A stretch of 64,000 nucleotides of DNA from Zophobihabitans entericus (GTDB lineage: Bacteria > Pseudomonadota > Gammaproteobacteria > Enterobacterales > Orbaceae), in contig NZ_CP050253.1 of the NCBI RefSeq assembly GCF_011745665.1, forward strand, positions 223,418 through 287,417, in the 5' to 3' direction. Of the stretch, positions 39,948-50,046 are shown one piece after another. Position numbers and translations under genes: made by a program. The stretch's first letter is position 1, and every line of letters starts with the position of its first letter. The notes under the pieces were generated by a model. The model saw only the letters and a program-made list of their open reading frames with translations, made no database searches and was not told where the DNA came from.

Positions 39948-41417
39948 ATGTTAGAGATCTCGAAATTACCACAATCCATCAAGCATTACCCACATTACGA
40001 TCGCAGCAAAATGGTGTCCCGAATAGTTCATCTGGGCTTTGGTGCTTTCCATCGGGCACATCAGGCTCTGTTTACAGACAGACTATTAAATACCGGAACC
40101 AGTAACTGGGCAATTTGCGAAGTAAACATCGTTGGTGGTGAAGAACTGGTAAACCAAATTCGTAAACAAGACCATCTTTATACTGTTTTAGAGAAAGGAG
40201 CAGCATCAAAAAAGGCGTTTATTATTGGTGCAGTGAAAGAGTCCCTTCTTGCACCTGTTGATGGAATCGAGTCCATTTTACAAAAAATGTCTGACCCGGC
40301 GATTGAGATTGTATCACTAACAGTGACTGAGAAGGGCTACTGTATGCTACCTGGTGGTGCAGGACTTGATCTAAATAACTCACTGATTAAAGCGGATTTG
40401 CAAAACCCGAGTAAACCACAATCTGCACCGGGAGTGATTGTTGAAGCATTAAATCGCCGAATGAAAAGTGGTCTGACATCTTTTACCGCCCTGTCCTGTG
40501 ACAATATTCCGGAAAATGGTCTGGTTTTAAAACAAGCAGTACTGGGATTAGCCCAAGAAAGAGATCCAAATCTGGCGAAATGGATTGAGCAAAACACGAC
40601 CTTCCCATGCACGATGGTCGACAGAATTGTACCGGCAGCAACACCAGAAACACTGTCAGAAATTACAAAAGTGCTGGGCGGAATGCAAGATCCTTGCGGT
40701 ATTGCCTGTGAACCATTTATCCAGTGGGTGATTGAAGATAAATTTGTTACCGGTCGCCCAAACTGGAACGAAGTCGGTGCAGAGTTTGTGGATGACGTGG
40801 TGCCTTATGAAGAGATGAAACTGCGTATGCTAAATGGTAGCCACTCTTTCCTTGCTTACCTGGGCTACTTAGCCGGTTATCAGCATATCAATGATTGTAT
40901 GAATGATGCTGATTATAAGAAAGCTACCAAACAATTAATGATGAAACAACAGGCGCCAACCTTACATGTCCCAGCTCACGTCAATTTACAAGATTATGCC
41001 GATAAGCTGATTGAGCGCTTTAGTAATCCATCGCTAAAACACAAAACATGGCAAATCGCCATGGATGGCACCCAAAAATTACCACAACGTATGCTTGATT
41101 CAATCCGCTGGCATATCAAACAAGGTTCAGATTATTCATTGTTAGCACTGGGTGTTGCAGGCTGGATGCGATATGTGGGCGGTATTGATGATCATAAACA
41201 AGCAATTGACGTACAAGATCCCATGATTGCCACACTGAAAACATTGGTAGCACAAAGTACCGATGGTGCTGACCGAGTGAATAAACTACTTAGCTTAGAT
41301 GCTGTTTTTGGCGCTGACCTGCCAAACCATACCCAATTTAAAGCGCTGGTGACACAACATTATCTATCTTTAATGCAGCATGGTGCTAAACACACAATTC
41401 AGAATTTAACTTTTTAA
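39948..41417 (+). CDS. uxuB: Fructuronate reductase UxuB
   Basis: NADH-dependent mannitol-dehydrogenase-family enzyme reducing D-fructuronate to D-mannonate. 489 residues (E. coli UxuB 486). N-terminal nucleotide-binding motif IVHLGFGAFHRAHQALF, then TVTEKGYC, and CTMVDRIVPAATPET, and the substrate-site KLRMLNGSHSFLAYLGYLAG. The match to UxuB is much better than to UxaB (tagaturonate reductase). Only 12 bp separate it from uxaC, so the two are one operon. Start ATG lies in GGTGAATAATC ATG. Confidence 0.94.
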   Translation: MLEISKLPQSIKHYPHYDRSKMVSRIVHLGFGAFHRAHQALFTDRLLNTGTSNWAICEVNIVGGEELVNQIRKQDHLYTVLEKGAASKKAFIIGAVKESLLAPVDGIESILQKMSDPAIEIVSLTVTEKGYCMLPGGAGLDLNNSLIKADLQNPSKPQSAPGVIVEALNRRMKSGLTSFTALSCDNIPENGLVLKQAVLGLAQERDPNLAKWIEQNTTFPCTMVDRIVPAATPETLSEITKVLGGMQDPCGIACEPFIQWVIEDKFVTGRPNWNEVGAEFVDDVVPYEEMKLRMLNGSHSFLAYLGYLAGYQHINDCMNDADYKKATKQLMMKQQAPTLHVPAHVNLQDYADKLIERFSNPSLKHKTWQIAMDGTQKLPQRMLDSIRWHIKQGSDYSLLALGVAGWMRYVGGIDDHKQAIDVQDPMIATLKTLVAQSTDGADRVNKLLSLDAVFGADLPNHTQFKALVTQHYLSLMQHGAKHTIQNLTF

Positions 41418-41429
41418 TCAGGTCACAAT

Positions 41430-42836
41430 ATGAAAAACTTTTTAGATGATAATTTCCTGTTACATAGCGATGCTGCACAGCGCCTCTATTTTGAGTATGC
41501 GCAGGATCAGCCTATTTATGATTTCCATTGCCATTTGCCACCAAAAGAGATCGCAGAAAACAGACAATTCCGCAATTTATCTGAAATCTGGCTGGCTGGT
41601 GATCACTATAAATGGCGCGTATTACGCACGGCAGGCATTGATGAAAACCTAATCACAGGCGATGCTTCTGATTATGAGAAATATCAGGCATGGGCAAAAA
41701 TTGCTCCGATGACACTGGGTAATCCGGTTTATCACTGGACTCATTTAGAGCTGCGTCGTCCATTTGGTATTAAAAATATTCTTTTTAGTGAGAAAACGGC
41801 AGAACAAATCTGGCATCAGGCGAATGAAAAGCTGTCTACACCAGAGTTTTCTACTCGTGGCATCTTAAAACAGATGAATGTTAAAGCGGTGGGGACTACC
41901 GACGATCCGGTTGATTCACTGGAATATCACCACCAAATCGCTGCTGATACCAACTTTACCACTAACGTCAGACCAAGCTGGCGCCCGGACAAAGCATTCA
42001 AAATCGAGTTACCGGGCTTTGTTGATTATCTACAAGCACTAGGTCTGTCCGCCAATATTCATATCGACTCGTTTGAGAAGCTCACCGCGGCTCTAGAAAA
42101 GCGCCTTGATCACTTTGAAAAACACGGTTGTGAAGCCTCTGATCACGGGATCGAAGTACTACGATACGCCGATATCCCAGCAGAAAAAGTACTGGATACC
42201 ATTTTAACTAAAAGGCTCACCAATCAACCACTAAATGAGCTGGAAATTGCTCAATTTAGTACTGCAGTTCTGGTCTGGATGGGCCATCAATATCATACCC
42301 GTCATTGGGCCATGCAATTGCACCTTGGTGCACTACGTAACAATAATCAACGTATGTTTGCCAAATTAGGTCCTGATGCCGGCTTTGACTCAATGGGAGA
42401 CCGTAACTTTGCAGAGCCACTGTCTCGTTTACTCAATGCGTTAGATGTGACCAACCAGTTACCAAAAACTATTATTTACTGCCTAAATCCGAAAGATAAC
42501 GAAATGATCGCCACCATGATCGGTAATTTCCAGAGTTCTGATATTCCAGGCAAAGTGCAGTTTGGGTCCGGCTGGTGGTTTAACGATCAAAAAGACGGTA
42601 TGGAGCGCCAGATTATGCAGCTTTCCCAGCTGGGTCTGCTAAGTCAGTTTGTGGGTATGTTAACCGACTCGCGTAGCTTCCTGTCCTTTACCAGACACGA
42701 ATATTTTAGGCGTATCTTATGCAATATGTTAGGTGACTGGATGACAAAAGGAGAGCTTCCGGGTGATTTTGATCTGGTTGGCAAAATGGTCAGTGACATC
42801 TGCTACAACAACGCTAAACGTTACTTCACCAAATAA
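41430..42836 (+). CDS. uxaC: Glucuronate (uronate) isomerase UxaC
   Basis: Isomerises D-glucuronate to D-fructuronate and D-galacturonate to D-tagaturonate. 468 residues (E. coli 470), amidohydrolase-like fold. Typical segments: [17 protein letters not shown] (N-terminal HxH), [47 protein letters not shown], and [16 protein letters not shown]. It is sandwiched between uxuB and the ExuT-type transporter, giving the full import-to-mannonate route. No uxaA or uxaB is present, so galacturonate use is not supported by this window. Confidence 0.95.
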   Translation: MKNFLDDNFLLHSDAAQRLYFEYAQDQPIYDFHCHLPPKEIAENRQFRNLSEIWLAGDHYKWRVLRTAGIDENLITGDASDYEKYQAWAKIAPMTLGNPVYHWTHLELRRPFGIKNILFSEKTAEQIWHQANEKLSTPEFSTRGILKQMNVKAVGTTDDPVDSLEYHHQIAADTNFTTNVRPSWRPDKAFKIELPGFVDYLQALGLSANIHIDSFEKLTAALEKRLDHFEKHGCEASDHGIEVLRYADIPAEKVLDTILTKRLTNQPLNELEIAQFSTAVLVWMGHQYHTRHWAMQLHLGALRNNNQRMFAKLGPDAGFDSMGDRNFAEPLSRLLNALDVTNQLPKTIIYCLNPKDNEMIATMIGNFQSSDIPGKVQFGSGWWFNDQKDGMERQIMQLSQLGLLSQFVGMLTDSRSFLSFTRHEYFRRILCNMLGDWMTKGELPGDFDLVGKMVSDICYNNAKRYFTK

Positions 42837-42895
42837 ATAATCAATATAAAACAATACATTAAGAATAAACTACAAAAGAACCAATAGGAGTTTGT

Positions 42896-44203
42896 ATGCA
42901 AGACAACGTAGCTATACAAGAACCATCGGCAAAACCTAAGTTGAAAAACCTTCGATGGTATATTTTGATTCTATTTTTATGTGGTGTCACCGTTAACTAC
43001 ATTACCAGAAACTCACTGGGTATTCTGGCTTCAGAATTGATTGAAGATCTACAAATGACCACGCAACAGTATTCTTATATTGTTGCTTCATTCCAGTTAG
43101 CCTACACCATATTCCAACCCATTTGTGGCTGGTTTATTGACTTCATTGGTTTGAGAATAGGATTCTTTATCTTTGCTGTTATCTGGAGCGTGGCATGTAT
43201 TTTCCATGCTGGTGCCGGCAACTGGATCCATCTGGCTATTTTACGTTTTGTCATGGGTGGTTCAGAAGCAGCAGCAACCCCTGCTAATGCGAAAGTCATT
43301 GCTGAATGGTTCCCTAAAAAAGAACGTCCGGTTGCAGCAGGCTGGGCTGGTGTTGGGTTCTCTATTGGTGCGATGCTTGCACCACCAATCATCGTTATTT
43401 TCCATGTTGCTTTAGGCTGGCGCGGCGCATTTATCGTATCAGGTATTTTAGCTTTGGCATGGTGTTTTGTTTGGTTAAAATTCTATAACGACCCGAATAA
43501 ACATAAGAACTTAAGTGACGCAGAACGTAAATATATTGCTCAGGACCTTGAGCCGGAACAACCAAAACTTTCATTTTTCAAGTCTTTGTCTTCACTGGTA
43601 AAAATGAAAAAATTCTACGGTATCTGTATCCCGGCATTTCTGGCAGAACCGGCATGGGCAACCTTTAGCTTCTGGGTACCATTATATTTAGCACAAGAGC
43701 AAGGCATGGATATTAAACAAATTGCCATGTTTGCCTGGTTACCGTTCTTATTTGCCGATATTGGTAGTATCGCCAGTGGTTACTTAACTAAGTTATATGC
43801 CAAGTGGTTTGATTTATCACGTATCAATTCAGTCATCGCCAGCTCAGTTACCGGTGCATTTTTAATGGTTTCTTTAGCAGCAGTTGCTATCACTAAAGAC
43901 CCTTATATCGCCATTCTACTGATCTCAATCGGTGGATTTGGCCATCAAGTCATCTCTTGTATGTTAAGCGCGATCGTGGTTGATAGTTTTGATAAAAATC
44001 AGGTAGCCACAATGAACGGAATGCGTGGTTCATCTGCATGGATTGCCAGTTTCATTTTCTCATTAATTATTGGAGCTTTCTCACAAACTATTGGTTTTGG
44101 TCCGTTGTTTGTCATCATGGGCTTCTTAGACTTAATCGGTGCAGTCTTCTTAATCGCACTAGTTGCAGAGAGAAGAAAGAAAAATAATCTGGTCACAAAA
44201 TAG
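42896..44203 (+). CDS. MFS hexuronate transporter (ExuT family)
   Basis: Anion:cation symporter-family MFS protein, 435 residues, 12 predicted helices. Shared landmarks with E. coli ExuT are LRWYILILF at the start, NYITRNSLGILA, PANAKVIAEWFPKKERPVAAGWAG-type loop, AEPAWATFSFWVPLYL, IAMFAWLPFLFADIG and FGHQVISCMLSA. It lies 60 bp after uxaC and so is probably the glucuronate importer of the operon. Exact substrate (glucuronate, galacturonate or aldonate) cannot be fixed from sequence. Confidence 0.85.
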   Translation: MQDNVAIQEPSAKPKLKNLRWYILILFLCGVTVNYITRNSLGILASELIEDLQMTTQQYSYIVASFQLAYTIFQPICGWFIDFIGLRIGFFIFAVIWSVACIFHAGAGNWIHLAILRFVMGGSEAAATPANAKVIAEWFPKKERPVAAGWAGVGFSIGAMLAPPIIVIFHVALGWRGAFIVSGILALAWCFVWLKFYNDPNKHKNLSDAERKYIAQDLEPEQPKLSFFKSLSSLVKMKKFYGICIPAFLAEPAWATFSFWVPLYLAQEQGMDIKQIAMFAWLPFLFADIGSIASGYLTKLYAKWFDLSRINSVIASSVTGAFLMVSLAAVAITKDPYIAILLISIGGFGHQVISCMLSAIVVDSFDKNQVATMNGMRGSSAWIASFIFSLIIGAFSQTIGFGPLFVIMGFLDLIGAVFLIALVAERRKKNNLVTK

Positions 44204-44313
44204 CCATTAACCATTTGATATATAAATAAAATACAGATAATTATGTTAAGTCTGTAGCACAAATTAAAAGAGATGCTGACGCTTACCGTTACCATCTCTA
44301 AAATAGAATAAAT

Positions 44314-44354
44314 TCGGTATCCTGACGATCAAGATAGCAGTATATTGATACCGA
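44314..44354. promoter_or_regulatory. 8-bp inverted repeat before GH31 gene
   Basis: TCGGTATC and GATACCGA, perfect arms 25 bp apart, ending 20 bp before the GH31 start. Could be a regulator site separate from the uxu operator, but the spacing is long. Confidence 0.35.
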
Positions 44355-44374
44355 GATAAAAAAGGATTCATCTT

Positions 44375-46750
44375 ATGAAGACATTAAAGAATTGGCAATT
44401 TAAACAACAAGATAATGATTGTATCGAGCTCTTAGTTGATGATAAGTACAATTTTTGTATTTATGTTCTGGAGCAAAAACTATTCCGTGTTTTAATCAAA
44501 CGTAATAACCAGCTCTCTTTAGACAGAACCTGGAGTATTGCTCCGACTCAAGACACCCCCATCGAAGGACGTGATCGCCTCAGTACAGAAGGGTTCTCTT
44601 TGCCTGTTTATCAGTTATCAAAAAGTGACGATAAAATTATTATCAGTACTGAGCAACTACGAGTAACTGTCACTCAACCACTGACTCTGACATGGGAATA
44701 TAAAAATGCTAGCGATGAATGGGAGCTACTGGTTGCCGATCGTGGTACCGGAGCTTATCTGCTAAATGCCCACGGTGATGGTATTGCACACTATCAGCGC
44801 CGTTATAAAGATGAACAATATTACGGCCTGGGTGAAAAAGCGGGTGATCTAAACCGTGCTGGCCGTCGTTTTGAAATGCGTAACTTAGATGCAATGGGCT
44901 ATAACGCCAAAGATACCGATCCACTTTATAAACATATTCCTTTTACTATCACACGTCGTAATGAGGTCAGCTTTGGTCTGTTTTACGATAACTTAAGTTG
45001 CTGCTGGCTGGATTTAGGTAAAGAGCTGGATAACTACCATCTGTCATATCGACGTTATCAGGCTGAAGCAGGTGATATTGATTACTATCTCTTTGTCGGG
45101 CCAAAAGTTCTTGATGTGACAAAATCGTTTGTACAACTTACCGGAAAAACCTTCTTTGGACCTAAATGGAGTCTAGGTTATAGCGGTTCAACCATGCATT
45201 ACACTGATGCACCCAATGCTCAGGAACAACTACAAGAGTTTATTAAACTGTGTAAAGAACACGGTATTCCATGCGACTCATTCCAGTTATCATCCGGCTA
45301 TACTTCAATTGGTAACAAACGTTATGTATTTAACTGGAACTATGACAAAGTGCCTCAACCAAAAGTCCTGTCTAAAGCCTTCCATGACAATGGTTTTAGA
45401 TTAGCCGCTAATATCAAGCCGTGTTTATTGCAAGATCATCCAAAATATCAGGAAGCGGCAGCTCAGGGATTATTTATTAAAGATTCAGAAAGTGACAATC
45501 CTGAGCGCTCAGTATTCTGGGATGATGAAGGCTCTCACCTTGATTTCACCAACCCAAAAGCCTTTAACTGGTGGAAAACAAACGTCACTAAACAACTACT
45601 GGAAATGGGCATTGATTCAACCTGGAATGATAATAATGAGTATGAAGTCTGGGATGGTGAAGCACGGTGTTACGGTTTTGGGAAAGAGATTCCAATCAAA
45701 CATATTCGTCCGGTTATGCCACTGCTCATGTGCCGTTCCTCAATGGAAGCGCAACAAAAATTTGCACCAACTATACGTCCTTATTTAATCTCTCGTTCTG
45801 GTTGTGCCGGTATGCAGCGCTACGTACAAACGTGGAGTGGAGACAACCGTACCAGCTGGCAAACACTACGCTATAACACGCGTATGGGTGTCGGCATGAG
45901 TTTATCAGGCCTGTATAACGTTGGTCATGATGTGGGAGGATTCTCCGGCAACAAACCTGATCCAGAGCTTTTTGTCCGCTGGGTACAAAACGGTATTATG
46001 CATCCTCGTTTCACGATTCACTCCTGGAATGATGATAAAACAGTTAATGAACCATGGATGTATCCGGAAATCACACCAATTATTAGAGATACAATCTGCC
46101 TGCGTTACGAATTACTCCCGTATTTCTATAACTTGTTATGGCAAGCCCATAATGATGATGAGCCAATGCTTAGACCAACATTCCTCGATCACGAGCATGA
46201 TGTGAATACTTTTGCGGAGACAGATGACTTCCTGATCGGTAAAGATATTTTAGTGGCCAGCGTGGTTGAGCAAGGCCAGCGCGAAAGAACAGTTTACTTA
46301 CCTGATAATGAAACAGGCTGGTACTGCTTCCATACTCATCAATGGTTCACAGGTAAGCAATCAATCACCTTACCTGCACCGCTGGAAACTCTGCCTCTAC
46401 TTGTCAGAGCAGGTTCAATTATTCCGACCGCTAAACGCATGGCTTACGTTAATCATAAAGAAGATAACTACCGTGAGTTTAGAGTATTCCCGGCTAAAGG
46501 TGTAGCAAAAACAACCGGTTCATTCTTTGAAGATGACGGTGAAAGCTATGGTTACCAGAAAGATCAGGCTCTTTGGATCGACTGGAAGATGTCTTCTACC
46601 AATGAACGTATCGATTTAACGTTAAAAGTAAAAGGCAAATATGTTCCGGCATGGAAAGAACTTGCCATCACTTTACCAAAAGATGAGAAACGCCCGATTT
46701 ATATCAATAATAAAGTGATGGATAAAGTAGCTTTACAGACACTGAAATAA
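44375..46750 (+). CDS. Glycoside hydrolase family 31 alpha-glycosidase
   Basis: 791 residues, cytoplasmic (no signal peptide), retaining alpha-glycosidase. N-terminal beta-sandwich with YYGLGEKAGDLNRAGRRFEMRN (about 148-170), catalytic barrel with nucleophile D419 in STWNDNNEYE and acid/base D490 in WSGDNRTSW, and GHDVGGFSGNKPDPELFVRW after it. The C-terminal beta-domains carry VRAGSIIP. The nucleophile motif has WNDNNE rather than the WxDMNE of common alpha-glucosidases, so specificity (alpha-glucoside, alpha-galactoside or alpha-xyloside) is open. It lies 171 bp after the transporter and has its own terminator, so it may be separately transcribed. Confidence 0.88.
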   Translation: MKTLKNWQFKQQDNDCIELLVDDKYNFCIYVLEQKLFRVLIKRNNQLSLDRTWSIAPTQDTPIEGRDRLSTEGFSLPVYQLSKSDDKIIISTEQLRVTVTQPLTLTWEYKNASDEWELLVADRGTGAYLLNAHGDGIAHYQRRYKDEQYYGLGEKAGDLNRAGRRFEMRNLDAMGYNAKDTDPLYKHIPFTITRRNEVSFGLFYDNLSCCWLDLGKELDNYHLSYRRYQAEAGDIDYYLFVGPKVLDVTKSFVQLTGKTFFGPKWSLGYSGSTMHYTDAPNAQEQLQEFIKLCKEHGIPCDSFQLSSGYTSIGNKRYVFNWNYDKVPQPKVLSKAFHDNGFRLAANIKPCLLQDHPKYQEAAAQGLFIKDSESDNPERSVFWDDEGSHLDFTNPKAFNWWKTNVTKQLLEMGIDSTWNDNNEYEVWDGEARCYGFGKEIPIKHIRPVMPLLMCRSSMEAQQKFAPTIRPYLISRSGCAGMQRYVQTWSGDNRTSWQTLRYNTRMGVGMSLSGLYNVGHDVGGFSGNKPDPELFVRWVQNGIMHPRFTIHSWNDDKTVNEPWMYPEITPIIRDTICLRYELLPYFYNLLWQAHNDDEPMLRPTFLDHEHDVNTFAETDDFLIGKDILVASVVEQGQRERTVYLPDNETGWYCFHTHQWFTGKQSITLPAPLETLPLLVRAGSIIPTAKRMAYVNHKEDNYREFRVFPAKGVAKTTGSFFEDDGESYGYQKDQALWIDWKMSSTNERIDLTLKVKGKYVPAWKELAITLPKDEKRPIYINNKVMDKVALQTLK

Positions 46751-46758
46751 TCATCCCC

Positions 46759-46790
46759 GACCACCACCATGTCAAGGTGGTGGTCTATTT
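46759..46790 (+). terminator. GH31 gene terminator
   Basis: GACCACCACC, 7-nt loop, GGTGGTGGTC: perfect 10-bp stem then TATTTT, eight bases after the stop codon. Confidence 0.88.
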
Positions 46791-46849
46791 TAAATATCTG
46801 AAATGATTGTATGGGCTTCATAGCCTGTAATCACAGATAAGGAGCAGCT

Positions 46850-47986
46850 ATGAGAAAGGCATTTATTTGTCCAACTAAATATATTCAAGGTGAGAACGAG
46901 TTACTTAATTTAGGCTATTTTGTTAAAGAATTTGGTTCTTCCGCGTTATTAATTGCTCATCCTGATGATATTACTCGCGTAAAATCTCAGCTGGATAGTA
47001 CAGCAAAGAAATTTGCAATCACATTTGTTACCAGTGATTTTAAAGGTGAATGTTCACGACAGGAAGTAAAGAAACTCAAGGAAGTCGCACAAAATAATAA
47101 GTGTGATTGCATCATTGCTTTAGGCGGTGGTAAAGCCATTGATACTGCCAAATGCGTAGCAGAAGGTCATAATTTAATTATTGTCCCAACCATTGCAGCA
47201 ACTGATGCTCCAACCAGTCACTCTGCGGTGTTATATACACCAGAAGGTGCTTTTGATGATTATGCATACTTTAAACAAAGCCCGAATGTCGTACTGGTTG
47301 ATACCACAATTATCGCCAAAGCACCGACTCGCTTTTTAGTCTCAGGTATGGGTGATGCACTATCCACTTATTTTGAAGCGCGCGCAAACCAGCAATCTTA
47401 TGCTAATGTGAATGCAGGCCTGCCTTGTGGCGCCCGCGTTGGTGATTGTCTACCCGCTAAACCGACACTTGCCGCTTATGCACTAGCTACACTTTGCTAT
47501 GAGACTCTACTCAATGACGGTTTAAAGGCCAAGCTAGCCTGCGACCATAATGTGGTAACGCCAGCACTGGAAAATATTGTTGAAGCGAATATTTTATTGT
47601 CCGGACTTGGTTTTGAAAGCGGCGGACTGGCAGCTGCACACGCTATTCATGATGGTTTAACGATTTTAGATGAGACTCATCATTATTTTCATGGTGAAAA
47701 AGTCGCCTTTGGTACACTAGCACAGCTCGTGCTGGAAAACGCACCAATGGAAGAGATCGAGCAGGTACTAGAGTTTTGTTTATCCATTGGACTACCCGTG
47801 TGTTTAGCTGATATTGGTGTGAAAAGTATTACGGATAAACAACTGACCGAAATTGCTGAAAAAGCCTGTATTAAAGAGGAATCGATCCACGCGATGCCAT
47901 TCTCAATTACTGTTGATACAGTAAAAGCTGCTATTATTACCGCAGATCAAATTGGTCAAAATTATAAGCAATGCGGAGGTCAATAA
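46850..47986 (+). CDS. gldA: Glycerol dehydrogenase
   Basis: NAD-dependent, zinc-containing iron-type alcohol dehydrogenase oxidising glycerol to dihydroxyacetone. 378 residues. NAD-binding ALGGGKAIDTAK (about 94-105), PTIAATDAPTSHSAVLYT, and metal ligands in GMGDALSTYFEA (Asp), GGLAAAHAIHDGLT (His) and HYFHGEKVAFG (His). GGAGG of the dihydroxyacetone kinase gene lies within its last codons, so the two are translated together. The insertion around CGARVGDCLP with extra cysteines distinguishes it slightly from E. coli GldA (367 residues). Confidence 0.92.
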   Translation: MRKAFICPTKYIQGENELLNLGYFVKEFGSSALLIAHPDDITRVKSQLDSTAKKFAITFVTSDFKGECSRQEVKKLKEVAQNNKCDCIIALGGGKAIDTAKCVAEGHNLIIVPTIAATDAPTSHSAVLYTPEGAFDDYAYFKQSPNVVLVDTTIIAKAPTRFLVSGMGDALSTYFEARANQQSYANVNAGLPCGARVGDCLPAKPTLAAYALATLCYETLLNDGLKAKLACDHNVVTPALENIVEANILLSGLGFESGGLAAAHAIHDGLTILDETHHYFHGEKVAFGTLAQLVLENAPMEEIEQVLEFCLSIGLPVCLADIGVKSITDKQLTEIAEKACIKEESIHAMPFSITVDTVKAAIITADQIGQNYKQCGGQ

Positions 47987-47989
47987 TCC

Positions 47990-49750
47990 ATGAAAAAAAT
48001 CATGAATCAACCGGAAACAATGGTACTGGAAATGTGTCACGGCATTGTGGCAGCAAATCCACAACTTGAGCTTATTACCAAATATAAAACCATCAAAAAA
48101 CGCCATATTGATACGAGTAAAGTGACGCTGATTAGTGGTGGTGGCAGCGGGCATGAACCTGCTCACGCAGGTTTTATCGGCTCAGGTATGCTTGATGCGG
48201 CTGTGTGCGGAGATATTTTTGCCTCCCCTTCACAAATTCAAGTTTATCAGGCGATCAAAGCAACACAAAGTGCTAAAGGTACGCTGCTTATCATCAAAAA
48301 CTATAGCGGCGATATGATGAACTTCCAAAATGCGGCGTTTTTAGCTGGCATGGACGGCATTAAAGTTGATTATGTCAAAGTGGATGATGATATTGCTGTT
48401 CAGGATAGCCTTTATACCGTTGGTCGCCGTGGCGTGGCGGGAACTGTTCTGGTACATAAAATTGCCGGTGCAGCTGCCGAGAAAGGCTTATCGTTAAATG
48501 AAGTAAAAACTGTTGCCAGTAAAGCTGCCAGTCAGGTCAGAAGTATCGGCTTTGCGTTCAATTCTTGTACCGTTCCGGCTAAAGGTACTCCAACCTTTTC
48601 CTTAGCGGAAGATGAGATGGAATACGGTGTCGGGATTCATGGTGAACCGGGTATTCGTCGTGAAAAGATTGTCTCAGCACAACAGCTGGCTAATCGTATG
48701 GTGAAAGCTGTTGCCGATGATTTAAAGCTGGGCAAAAAAGATGATATCGCGGTGCTGATCAATGGCTTTGGGGCTACACCGTTACTTGAGTTATATATTT
48801 TAAATTATTACGTTTCGCAAGAACTGGTTCAGCTTGGTGTCAAGCTGGATAAAATTTTTGTCGGTAATTATATGACCAGCATTGATATGGCGGGTGCCTC
48901 ACTCTCTGTCATGAAACTGAATGATGAGTTAAAAGGTTATCTGCACGCTAAATGCGTTACACCAGCGTTTAATGTTTCTGGTCAGGAGTGTTCTGATAAA
49001 GCGGACTTCCAGCCGATGTTGAGTAGTCAGCAAGCAAATCAGCAAACGATTGATCTAACTAAGACCGGCAGCGCTATTATCAAAAATAATGTCATCTCCT
49101 ATGAGAATTTAAAACAGATTATTTTCCAGATGGGTGAGATTATTATCGCCAATGAGCAGGCATTTTGTGAGCTTGATTCACATGCCGGTGATGGTGATTT
49201 TGGCATGAGTGTGGCAAAGGGCTTTAAGCAACTTAAAGCAGAGTGGAATGATATAGTCTCTCAGTCAGGCGATATTGGTAGTTTCCTTGATCACTGTTCA
49301 ATTGTGATAATGGAGCATTGTGGTGGCGCTTCTGGTCCGATTTGGGGCTTTGCCTTTAAGTCGGCGGCAAAAAGTTGTGAGAATAAATCTCAACTGACTG
49401 TCAGTGATTTTGCTCAGATGCTGCAAGCCAGTGTAAAAGGTATTCAGACTGTGGGAGAGAGATCGTTTGGTCGTGGTGCTGTGGTTGGTGATAAGACGTT
49501 AATTGATGCCTTAGTACCTTGTGCTGATAGCTGGACTCAGTGCAGTCAAAAGCCAACCAGTATGCAGGAGGCTTTTGTGTCAGGAGCTAAAGCGGCCGTT
49601 GATGGCGCGAAAAAGACCGAGCAGATCACCGCCAGAATGGGACGAGCAGGAACCGTTGGTGAGAGAAGTATTGGTTATCCGGATGCCGGCGCTCATGCGC
49701 TTGGCGTTATTTTCACTGAGATTACCAGCAGACTTAAGTTTGAGAGTTAA
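47990..49750 (+). CDS. dhaK: ATP-dependent dihydroxyacetone kinase (DhaK-DhaL fusion)
   Basis: Phosphorylates dihydroxyacetone to DHAP. 586 residues, single-chain type as in Citrobacter freundii, not the PTS-dependent split form. The N-terminal DhaK domain (about 1-335) has GGGSGHEPAHAGFIGSGMLDAAVCG, and the His that binds dihydroxyacetone covalently in GIHGEPGI. The C-terminal DhaL domain (about 370-586) has DSHAGDGDFGMSVAKG, the ADP/Mg aspartates, and GGASGPIWG plus RAGTVGERSIGYPDAGAHAL. It lies three bases after gldA. Together they would convert glycerol to a glycolytic intermediate. Confidence 0.92.
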   Translation: MKKIMNQPETMVLEMCHGIVAANPQLELITKYKTIKKRHIDTSKVTLISGGGSGHEPAHAGFIGSGMLDAAVCGDIFASPSQIQVYQAIKATQSAKGTLLIIKNYSGDMMNFQNAAFLAGMDGIKVDYVKVDDDIAVQDSLYTVGRRGVAGTVLVHKIAGAAAEKGLSLNEVKTVASKAASQVRSIGFAFNSCTVPAKGTPTFSLAEDEMEYGVGIHGEPGIRREKIVSAQQLANRMVKAVADDLKLGKKDDIAVLINGFGATPLLELYILNYYVSQELVQLGVKLDKIFVGNYMTSIDMAGASLSVMKLNDELKGYLHAKCVTPAFNVSGQECSDKADFQPMLSSQQANQQTIDLTKTGSAIIKNNVISYENLKQIIFQMGEIIIANEQAFCELDSHAGDGDFGMSVAKGFKQLKAEWNDIVSQSGDIGSFLDHCSIVIMEHCGGASGPIWGFAFKSAAKSCENKSQLTVSDFAQMLQASVKGIQTVGERSFGRGAVVGDKTLIDALVPCADSWTQCSQKPTSMQEAFVSGAKAAVDGAKKTEQITARMGRAGTVGERSIGYPDAGAHALGVIFTEITSRLKFES

Positions 49751-49761
49751 TAAAGAGGTTA

Positions 49762-49791
49762 AGCGCTGCCGCAGTTCAGGCTGGCAGTGCT
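49762..49791 (+). terminator. Hairpin after dihydroxyacetone kinase gene
   Basis: AGCGCTGCC pairs with GGCAGTGCT (one G-T pair) across a 12-nt loop, beginning 12 bp after the stop codon. Followed by CGATTTCATC, a weak T-run. Confidence 0.5.
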
Positions 49792-49970
49792 CGATTTCAT
49801 CATATTTCTTATCCGCGATGTATTCGCTTTCTTCCTATCTATTTGATATATAATAAGTTTTAAATTTATAACTCTTTGATTAATAAGCAGTTTTTATATA
49901 ATGTGATTTAAACAGTGAATAGCATAGCTATGTTACGCAACTCAAGACTAGCGGTGTTGTCAGATTGGCG

Positions 49971-50040
49971 TTTAGCGGGGAGCACGCCCCGCTGCCGTGT
50001 ATCTTTTTGCAGTTCATAAAGCGCGACTATGTCGCGCAAC
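49971..50040. repeat. Compound hairpin repeat (families A and B)
   Basis: TTTAGCGGGG-AGCACG-CCCCGCT (49974-49993), the first module of family A, is followed 27 bp on by GCGCGAC-TAT-GTCGCGC (50021-50037) and CAAC, the hairpin of family B. It lies just past the autotransporter stop codon and could act as its terminator on the minus strand. Confidence 0.78.
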
Positions 50041-50046
50041 TTATAA

